A DNA stretch of 9,787 nucleotides from an uncultured Lachnospiraceae bacterium (GTDB lineage Bacteria > Bacillota > Clostridia > Lachnospirales > Lachnospiraceae): positions 1-9,787 of the forward strand of contig CADBTX010000172.1 in the NCBI GenBank assembly GCA_902797705.1, in the 5' to 3' direction. Below are positions 1 to 5,368 of the stretch, piece by piece; positions within the stretch are counted from its first letter, which is position 1; each line of letters starts with the position of its first letter. Below the pieces are notes generated by a model, which was not told the origin of the DNA, searched no databases, and saw only the letters and a list, made by a program, of their open reading frames with translations. The translations under genes were made by a program, and so were the position numbers.

Positions 1-1077
1 CCCGGCCATTTTATAGTAACCTATGGCAGACTCCTTGTCACCCAAAACCTCGGATATGACCCCTGCGTTATACCAGGCCATAAAGGAGGAGGTGCCCTCC
101 GTCCTGGAGGCTTTTAATCCGGTGCAGGAAACAAAGGTATCCCTTGCCTCAAAGAAACGGGTACAGTTCATGAGAAGTATCCCGTACAAAAACAGGAAAT
201 CCGCATCTTCCCCGTATCTTTTGTTTTCCCTGAAGGGAGCAAGCAGTTCCAACCCCTGATCCGCCCTGTGGGTGTCAAGAAGGGCGTAGCCGGCGAGACA
301 GATAAGATCCGTCAAGTATTCCATCCCCTCATCCGGCTTAAGCTCCAAGGATCTTAAAAGATGCTCTGCCGCATCCTTCTTTGCTCCGGCCCTGTATTCC
401 GTCTTTCCAAGCTGGTAATAGAGATATGGATCCTCAGGGTTTTCTTCTATCTCCTTTTTCAGAAGCACCCCGTTTCTCTCCGCCTTTTTCTTTAATTCCT
501 CTTCGGTGAGATCGTATCCGTCGTGAAAGATCTTTACAGGACTTAAGAACATCCCGTAATCATAGATATCCTGTCCCCCCGCCGGATCTTTTCTCACCAC
601 CTGCTCATGGATCCGTCCTTCGTAACAAAAGATCCTTCTGTCAAAGATCCGGTTTATCCATTCATCATATACAGTCCTTAAACCCTGTTCATTTACGTAG
701 GAATTGCTGCGCTTTATCCTTCCGACAGCACCCGGATAGGCCTTAACAGCCTTAATCAGTGAAATGACCCCCTCATTCTCCGGAAGTATTTCCTCAATAT
801 ATTCATCGGTATCAAGGATCAGCACAAGGTCATTTTTTGCCATGGCTGTAGCAGCATTTTTGGCTTTGGAAAAATCATCGCACCAGGAAAATTCTCCCAC
901 ATTGTCCGTATATTCCCCGGCAGTCCGAAGTGAGCCGTCCCGGCTTCCGGTATCAAGCACTGCGATATCCGCCCCCGGCAGCATGGACTTTACGGCCTTC
1001 AGGCACTTTTCCAGTTTTTCTCTCTGATCCCGCGTAATGATACATACGGAAAGAAAACTATAATTCGTTTCCGACAT
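1..1077 (-). CDS. Glycosyltransferase family 2 with C-terminal TPR repeats (partial, 3' end outside window)
   Basis: The minus-strand frame is open from ATG at 1077 to the window edge, giving 359 residues and no stop. The N-terminal half is a GT-A fold: a first strand near residues 9-15, DTGSRDGS at 42-49, a WCDDFSKAKNAA segment at 65-76, the metal/nucleotide-sugar motif DTDE at 89-92, and HDGY at 185-188. This pattern matches the GT2 branch often annotated as SunS-like or beta-1,4-glucosyltransferase-like. From about residue 215 the protein becomes helical with TPR-type repeats (clear ones near 218-250 and 334-359). No signal peptide or membrane segment is seen, so it should act in the cytoplasm. 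The start overlaps the end of the upstream GT2 gene by 20 bp, with an AGGGG sequence about 12 nt before the ATG, so translation is probably coupled. The TPR part may recruit an acceptor protein or partner; the acceptor is unknown. Family is secure, substrate is not. Confidence 0.9.
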   Translation of the reverse strand, partial: MSETNYSFLSVCIITRDQREKLEKCLKAVKSMLPGADIAVLDTGSRDGSLRTAGEYTDNVGEFSWCDDFSKAKNAATAMAKNDLVLILDTDEYIEEILPENEGVISLIKAVKAYPGAVGRIKRSNSYVNEQGLRTVYDEWINRIFDRRIFCYEGRIHEQVVRKDPAGGQDIYDYGMFLSPVKIFHDGYDLTEEELKKKAERNGVLLKKEIEENPEDPYLYYQLGKTEYRAGAKKDAAEHLLRSLELKPDEGMEYLTDLICLAGYALLDTHRADQGLELLAPFRENKRYGEDADFLFLYGILLMNCTRFFEARDTFVSCTGLKASRTEGTSSFMAWYNAGVISEVLGDKESAIGYYKMAG

Positions 1078-2101
1078 TGGCGGCAAATTCCCCTACGATC
1101 TCTTCAAATCCCGAGGTGTCATCACCCTCTACCTTTATATCCATAAGCCTTTTTGTATATTCAAGGCTTCTCATCTGCATGAGCACCGGATTCTTTTCGT
1201 ATCCGGGAAAACAGGTCCGTACGGTTTCCTGCATATTCCTTATGGTGTCCCCGTCGTATCTTAAGCCTCTCGGGATATTGATAAGGAAAGAACGGTTAAA
1301 ATAATTCTGAATAAATAAGGCTTCCGGCACCACCTGATCCCGCTCCAGATAGCCATTCTTCTTTAAGAAACCGTACAGTGCGAACCAGGTCTTTGCGTTA
1401 TCGTCCCTGTGCTCCATCTTTCTCGCAAGGGAGTACACGGTGCTGGAATGATTCTCAAAATATCTGTGAAGTTCTTCATTCAAAAGATAATATCGCCTGA
1501 CCGAAAGGAAGGCGGGTATGGTGAAAAGACTCTCTTCATCAAAAACCCCTTCCGCAAATCTGAAGCCGTGATCCGCAACAAAGCTCCTTTTATAAAGCTT
1601 GTCCCAGCAGCCCCTCATGGTACGTCCGGTAAACATGAGTTTAATAAGATCCCCGGTATCATTGACTTTCAGGAGTTCATTCCTGACATCCGTTTCATAT
1701 TTAAGGTCGTCTTTTGAATAGACCGCTGCATTTCTTGAGAGATAGCCGGTGATCTCCGCCCCGTTCTTCACGGCCTTTTCATAGATATGCTCTATGGCCA
1801 TAGGCAAAAGCCAGTCATCGGCATCAAGAAAAAGAATGTACTCCCCGGATGCGTAACCGATGGCGATATTCCGCGCAGCCCCCTGCATCACGTGTCTTTC
1901 AAGGGGAATGTATGCCACGCTCTCAGGAAACCGCTTCTCCCAGGAAGCGATCTTCTCTGCCGTATCATCCTCCGACTTATCATCGATAAGGAATATCTCC
2001 AGGGAATCCACTCCGATACTCTGCTCCGTAAGGGATCCCATACATCTGTCAATATAGTTTCCCGCGTTATAACAGGGAACTATGCAAGAGACCTTTTTCA
2101 T
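1058..2101 (-). CDS. Glycosyltransferase family 2 (second of a tandem paralogue pair)
   Basis: The protein has 347 residues and no membrane segments. It shows the classic GT2 layout: IVPCYN at residues 7-12, an acidic pair at D40-D41 for the nucleotide, a conserved VMQGAARN block at 71-78, the DXD motif in DADDW at 93-97, and an acidic FDEE at 187-190 suited to the catalytic base. It probably transfers a sugar from a nucleotide donor to a surface glycan or protein. It is clearly homologous along its whole length to the next gene upstream (2098-3150), sharing MQGAARNIA, DADDWL, RGCWDKL, FAEGVFDEESLFT and RRDDNAKTW or close variants. The start at 2101 is chosen because MKKVSCIVPCYN begins the domain exactly as in the paralogue. 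A longer in-frame start, a GTG at 2137, lacks a ribosome binding site. The ATG overlaps the upstream stop as ATGA. Donor and acceptor cannot be told. Confidence 0.93.
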   Translation of the reverse strand: MKKVSCIVPCYNAGNYIDRCMGSLTEQSIGVDSLEIFLIDDKSEDDTAEKIASWEKRFPESVAYIPLERHVMQGAARNIAIGYASGEYILFLDADDWLLPMAIEHIYEKAVKNGAEITGYLSRNAAVYSKDDLKYETDVRNELLKVNDTGDLIKLMFTGRTMRGCWDKLYKRSFVADHGFRFAEGVFDEESLFTIPAFLSVRRYYLLNEELHRYFENHSSTVYSLARKMEHRDDNAKTWFALYGFLKKNGYLERDQVVPEALFIQNYFNRSFLINIPRGLRYDGDTIRNMQETVRTCFPGYEKNPVLMQMRSLEYTKRLMDIKVEGDDTSGFEEIVGEFAANVGNEL

Positions 2102-2109
2102 ATTCCTCC
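2098..2109 (-). promoter_or_regulatory. ATGA stop/start overlap with a close-set ribosome binding site
   Basis: The stop TGA of the first GT2 gene (2098-2100) and the ATG of the second (2099-2101) share bases as ATGA. A GGAGG sequence at 2105-2109 lies inside the last codons of the upstream gene, only 3 nt from the ATG. That is shorter than the usual 5-9 nt, which suggests the second gene is translated mainly by ribosomes that terminate and restart. Confidence 0.75.
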
Positions 2110-3150
2110 GACATTCTCCCTGCAGATCTCCAACCACTTTTTGTTGTATTCTTTGATATTACTCTCATCCACCTTCTCATCGATAAGGGCAATGGATTTT
2201 TTATAGAGCCTCATCCCCATAAGGGTCTTATTCTTCAGGTAATCCGGGAAGAGCTCATGCACCGTATCCTGCATGGTGTTCACAGTCTCAACATCATATT
2301 CGATACCACGGGACATTGCAAAGATAAAGGAGCGGATATAATAATTGATGACAAAGAACCATTCCACAAGCTCATGCTGTTCTTCCAGATCCCCTTTTTT
2401 CTTAAGCTCCTCATAGGTGGCGATCCAGGTCTTTGCGTTATCGTCACGCCTCTTTAAGTCTATCATCAGATTGTAGGTGGAGCTTATGGAATTCTGATAA
2501 TATCTGTGAAGGTATTCATTTAACTCATAGAGCCTGGTCATATGGAGATAGGCCGGGGTGGTGAAAAGGCTTTCTTCGTCAAATACACCCTCCGCGAATT
2601 TCAGATCCAGATCCATGACAAATTCACGAAGAAACAGCTTATCCCAGCAGCCTCTTAGGAGGGGAGCGTTTCCGTGGGCAAAGTAATTCAGTCTCTCCTC
2701 ACTGCTGTTTATCACTATCATCCTGTCCTTCATACCGCTTTTGGTGGAAGGATCATCATTTTCGGGATTGTCATAGACCTTTCTGGACAGATAGTTCACG
2801 ATCTCCGCCCGGTTCTTCTTTGCCGCACGGTATACCTTATCCAACGCAGAAGGCACCAGCCAGTCATCCGCATCCAGATAGGCGATGTATTCCCCGTGGC
2901 AGTAATTCAGGGCGATATTCCTGGCAGCTCCCTGCATCACATTCTTTTCAAGAGGTATCACGCAGATATTGTCCGGATACTTCATCTCCCAAAGAAGGAG
3001 TTTTCCGAGGGTTGCATCCTTGGATGCGTCATTCACAAGTATTATCTCGAGAGAGCTCATTCCTATAGTCTGTTTTTCAAGGGATTCCATGCACCTGTCA
3101 ATAAACATCGTGACGTTGTAGCAGGGAATGATCACACTGATCTTAATCAT
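2098..3150 (-). CDS. Glycosyltransferase family 2 (first of a tandem paralogue pair)
   Basis: The protein has 350 residues and is cytoplasmic by sequence, with no signal or membrane helix. GT-A motifs are IIPCYN at residues 7-12, VND at 39-41, VMQGAARN at 71-78, DADDW at 93-97 (DXD), RGCWDKL at 166-172 and FDEE at 190-193. In this copy the first nucleotide-binding acidic pair is N40-D41, where the downstream paralogue has D40-D41. The C-terminal 140 residues are helical and shared with the paralogue but match no domain I can name. It is the first gene of the three-gene glycosyltransferase run. A GGAAGG ribosome binding site lies at 3160-3165, nine nt before the ATG. The min operon terminator lies just upstream, so it needs its own promoter. 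Likely role is assembly of a cell-surface glycan or glycosylation of a protein such as flagellin; this is inference. Confidence 0.93.
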   Translation of the reverse strand: MIKISVIIPCYNVTMFIDRCMESLEKQTIGMSSLEIILVNDASKDATLGKLLLWEMKYPDNICVIPLEKNVMQGAARNIALNYCHGEYIAYLDADDWLVPSALDKVYRAAKKNRAEIVNYLSRKVYDNPENDDPSTKSGMKDRMIVINSSEERLNYFAHGNAPLLRGCWDKLFLREFVMDLDLKFAEGVFDEESLFTTPAYLHMTRLYELNEYLHRYYQNSISSTYNLMIDLKRRDDNAKTWIATYEELKKKGDLEEQHELVEWFFVINYYIRSFIFAMSRGIEYDVETVNTMQDTVHELFPDYLKNKTLMGMRLYKKSIALIDEKVDESNIKEYNKKWLEICRENVGGI

Positions 3151-3210
3151 AACTACTTACCTTCCGCTTTTCCGGGAACGTTCAGAATACCGGCAGAAAG
3201 ATCAGACAGC

Positions 3211-3270
3211 AAAAAACCCGTTCCCGTGGCCTATAAACTACTGTTTATAATACCACAAAAACGGGTTTTT
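3211..3270 (-). terminator. Long intrinsic terminator of the min operon, probably bidirectional
   Basis: An 11-bp perfect outer stem pairs 3212-3222 (aaaaacccgtt) with 3260-3270 (aacgggttttt). Inside it, GTGG (3226-3229) can pair with CCAC (3253-3256), and TATAAAC (3232-3238) with GTTTATA (3243-3249) around a 4-nt loop. On the minus strand the structure ends in a run of six T, 28 nt after the minE stop. The A-rich arm gives a T-run in the plus direction too, so it could also stop antisense transcription. Confidence 0.8.
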
Positions 3271-3277
3271 GAGTCAA
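3247..3277 (-). promoter_or_regulatory. Possible promoter for the glycosyltransferase genes, overlapping the min terminator
   Basis: On the minus strand TTGACT (3272-3277) is followed after 19 nt by TATTAT (3247-3252), with TATAAA overlapping it at 3244-3249. The boxes are good but the spacing is longer than ideal. Since the upstream operon ends in a terminator here, a promoter for the GT2 genes is expected within 3151-3297, and this is the best candidate I see. It would lie partly inside the terminator hairpin. Confidence 0.3.
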
Positions 3278-3297
3278 TTGGGACGGTTTTGATGGCG

Positions 3298-3582
3298 TTA
3301 ATTACTCTGCTTCATTGACTTAATGGGGATATTAGCGTAAAGCGCCGGTACTGTTGAACCCTTCGCCTTGTCTTCTCCCTCTGCATCCACCTGTGTAAGC
3401 TTTATGTCCAGACCCTCCTGGTCTATCTCCACATATTTCTTCAGCACCTGGATTATGTCATTCTTTATCCGCTCCATGATCTCAGGATTTACGGCGCTCC
3501 TGTCAGACACCAGTACCATCTTAAGCCTGTCTTTTGCAATATCGCTGGTGGTCTTCTTTCTGAAAAAATCCATAAACTTCAT
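3298..3582 (-). CDS. minE: Cell division topological specificity factor MinE
   Basis: MinE of 94 residues, normal length for the family. It binds MinD at the membrane, displaces MinC, stimulates MinD ATPase and so shapes the Min gradient that keeps the division ring at mid-cell. The N-terminus MKFMDFFRKK is the amphipathic membrane-binding segment. The following stretch to about residue 30, including AKDRLKMVLVSDR, is the MinD-contacting region. PEIMERIKNDIIQVLKKYVEID and the strand after it form the dimeric specificity domain. The start is taken as ATG at 3582 because GGAAGGG sits 8 nt upstream; an in-frame GTG three codons earlier (3589-3591) would overlap that binding site. It follows minD by 63 nt and is the last gene before the terminator. 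Confidence 0.95.
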   Translation of the reverse strand: MKFMDFFRKKTTSDIAKDRLKMVLVSDRSAVNPEIMERIKNDIIQVLKKYVEIDQEGLDIKLTQVDAEGEDKAKGSTVPALYANIPIKSMKQSN

Positions 3583-3590
3583 GGCTATCA

Positions 3591-3597
3591 CCCTTCC
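3591..3597 (-). promoter_or_regulatory. Ribosome binding site that decides the minE start
   Basis: GGAAGGG on the minus strand lies 8 nt before ATG 3580-3582. The alternative GTG at 3589-3591 overlaps the motif and would have no usable spacing, so the ATG is the better start. Confidence 0.8.
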
Positions 3598-3645
3598 TTT
3601 CTTCCATTATCCGTTCTTTCCTTAATGCAAGTCTCTGCCCGAAGA

Positions 3646-4434
3646 TCAACTCTTGAATAATTCACCGAGTTTTGCGAAAAATCCTTTTTTCGCTTCGAGA
3701 TTGAGGAAGGGAACTTCTTCACCCATGATCCTGCGACAGATATTCATGTAGGACTGACCCACAAGAGTATCGTCTCCGGCAAGCGGTGTTCCTGTATTTG
3801 TGGATACCACTATCTTCTCATCATAGGGCACTACGCCTATCAGATCTATCGAAAGCACTTCCACCACGTCCTCTGCGGTCATCATGTTTCCGTGCTTTAC
3901 CATATCTATATTCAGCCTGTTTACGATAAGCCGGCTGTTCCTGATCTCATTTGCCTCTAAAAGTCCTATTATCCTGTCCGCGTCACGTACAGCGGATACT
4001 TCGGGAGTGGTGACTACAAGAGCCCTGTCCGCAGCTGCGATGGCGTTCTTGAATCCCTGCTCTATGCCTGCGGGGCAGTCCAGGATGATGTAATCAAAAT
4101 CCTTTCTCAGTTCTTCCACCAGAGTCTTCATCTGCTCCGGCTTTACCGCATCCTTATCCCTGGTCTGTGCGGCGGGAAGAAGGTAGAGTCCGTCCACCTT
4201 TTTATCCTTGATAAGTGCCTGGCTTATCTTGCAATTGCCATCGATCACGTCCACAAGGTTATATACTATCCTGTTCTCAAGTCCAAGGACCACGTCCAGA
4301 TTCCTGAGTCCAATATCCGTATCAACAAGTACCACCTTTTTATCCAGCTTCGCAAGACCTGTTCCAAGGTTTGCCGTGGTAGTGGTCTTTCCGACTCCTC
4401 CCTTGCCGGATGTTACTACTATTACTTCTGCCAT
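3646..4434 (-). CDS. minD: Septum site-determining protein MinD (ParA/MinD-type ATPase)
   Basis: MinD of 262 residues, full length. It is a membrane-associated ATPase that dimerises with ATP, carries MinC to the membrane and is released by MinE. Visible motifs are the deviant Walker A GKGGVGKT at residues 10-17, with the signature lysine K11 and the P-loop lysine K16; the switch region VDTDIGLRNLD at 37-47; Walker B YIILDCPAG at 115-123; and a C-terminal amphipathic membrane-targeting helix, about residues 250-262 (FFAKLGELFK), with aromatic and lysine faces. All key residues are present, so it should be active. AAGGAG lies 12 nt before the ATG, a somewhat long spacing. It follows minC by 58 nt with no terminator between them, consistent with one transcript. 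Confidence 0.97.
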   Translation of the reverse strand: MAEVIVVTSGKGGVGKTTTTANLGTGLAKLDKKVVLVDTDIGLRNLDVVLGLENRIVYNLVDVIDGNCKISQALIKDKKVDGLYLLPAAQTRDKDAVKPEQMKTLVEELRKDFDYIILDCPAGIEQGFKNAIAAADRALVVTTPEVSAVRDADRIIGLLEANEIRNSRLIVNRLNIDMVKHGNMMTAEDVVEVLSIDLIGVVPYDEKIVVSTNTGTPLAGDDTLVGQSYMNICRRIMGEEVPFLNLEAKKGFFAKLGELFKS

Positions 4435-4492
4435 GTCTTTTTCATACTCCTTATACTTTAAAAATGATCAATGAATGGAACAACGGGTTTTG

Positions 4493-5296
4493 TCAATCAC
4501 CCTTGTCATTCAGAAAAGCACAGTTCTCCAGGAATTCCCGGTCATATGGCTTTATGATTATGTGGCCGTCTGTTATCTCCGCAACTTCAGGACCGTTATC
4601 CACATGTCGCACGCTGTTTGAAAGTCCGGTCTTTGAAAAGTCAACAGGATCCTGATCTTCGGAGATCGCCAGTGAATCCGCTATCCTTATCTGAAGGGGA
4701 TCCATATTGAGGGCCATAACAAAGGCCGTCTTGTCTCCGTATACTCCGGCTCCGGCGATACCGGTCAGTGTGCCGATGACAAAAATGCTTCCTCCGGCAG
4801 TTACGGTGGCACCGTTCTTCACATCTCCCAGTATTATAAGACTCTGTTCCGCTTCATAACTCATTCCGGACCTGAGAGAACCTACATGTATCTCGGCATA
4901 TCTCCCATCGACTCCGGTGAGTCCCGCAAGTTTCTCCCTGAGCTTAGCGTTTTCTTCCTCAAGGGCGTCGATCTTCTTGTCCTTTTCGGCCTCACTCAGC
5001 TCATTTTCCTTGCCGGCAGCCTCGTTCAGCTTGTCCTGAAGTTCCTTATCCTCAGTCAAAACGGCGTTGATACGAAGCTTCGTCTTCTCCTTTATGACAT
5101 CCAGGATCTTTCCGCTTTCCCCTTCATCAACATTCCTGCCGTCAATCTTCAGCACTATCTTTGAGGTTCCGAAGAATGATGCTGCAGACTCGAATCTCTC
5201 GGCGATCTGCGGCAGCAGATCATCAAACGGTGCATCCTTGTCAAGCTTAAGGACTATTCCGGATCTCACTCCCTTAATGGTTACATGCTGTTCCAT
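4493..5296 (-). CDS. minC: Septum site-determining protein MinC with a coiled-coil linker
   Basis: MinC of 267 residues, longer than the roughly 225-230 of Bacillus subtilis and E. coli MinC. It inhibits FtsZ polymerisation away from mid-cell and is recruited by MinD. The N-terminal FtsZ-acting domain covers about residues 1-80 (VTIKGVRSGIVLKL onward). Residues 82-125 form a charged heptad-like stretch (ELQDKLNEAAGKENEL, IDALEEENAKLREKL) that looks like a coiled coil and accounts for the extra length. The C-terminal beta-helix that binds MinD is typical: HVGSLRSGM at 137-145, ILGDVKNGATVTAGGSIFV at 155-173, GTLTGIAGAGVYGD at 175-188. The tail keeps PEVAEITDGHIIIKP at 236-250. The start has GAGGG 6 nt upstream. 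It is first in minCDE and has its own promoter. The usual clostridial neighbours mreB-mreC-mreD are not upstream here. Confidence 0.95.
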   Translation of the reverse strand: MEQHVTIKGVRSGIVLKLDKDAPFDDLLPQIAERFESAASFFGTSKIVLKIDGRNVDEGESGKILDVIKEKTKLRINAVLTEDKELQDKLNEAAGKENELSEAEKDKKIDALEEENAKLREKLAGLTGVDGRYAEIHVGSLRSGMSYEAEQSLIILGDVKNGATVTAGGSIFVIGTLTGIAGAGVYGDKTAFVMALNMDPLQIRIADSLAISEDQDPVDFSKTGLSNSVRHVDNGPEVAEITDGHIIIKPYDREFLENCAFLNDKGD

Positions 5297-5339
5297 AGTC
5301 TACCCTCTCTTTTTACGGCACAAACAAACACGCCAAACT

Positions 5340-5368
5340 ATAATACACTACTTGTTCTGAATTGTCTA
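5340..5368 (-). promoter_or_regulatory. Sigma-A type promoter for minCDE
   Basis: On the minus strand TAGACA (5363-5368) is followed after exactly 17 nt by TATTAT (5340-5345), each box one base from consensus. Transcription would start near 5333, giving a leader of about 35 nt before minC. The -35 box contains the stop codon of the EAL gene (5366-5368). No terminator lies between the two genes, so read-through from the EAL gene is also possible. Confidence 0.65.

Noticed and set aside
2102..2137. Extension of the second GT2 gene by 12 residues to GTG 2137
   Set aside because: There is no ribosome binding site before it, the extra residues lie in the overlap with the upstream gene, and the paralogue starts directly at the domain.
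2674..3318. Plus-strand open frame of 214 codons opposite the first GT2 gene
   Set aside because: It is antisense to a well-supported GT2 gene with all motifs intact, and its translation resembles no family. The same holds for the other plus-strand frames between 23 and 7994.
4482..4491. AACGGGTTTT in the minC-minD gap, also found in the terminator arm (3260-3269) and, as the opposite strand, near 8857
   Set aside because: The shared core is short, the contexts differ, and no pairing partner is present in the minC-minD gap. It looks like coincidence and not a dispersed repeat.
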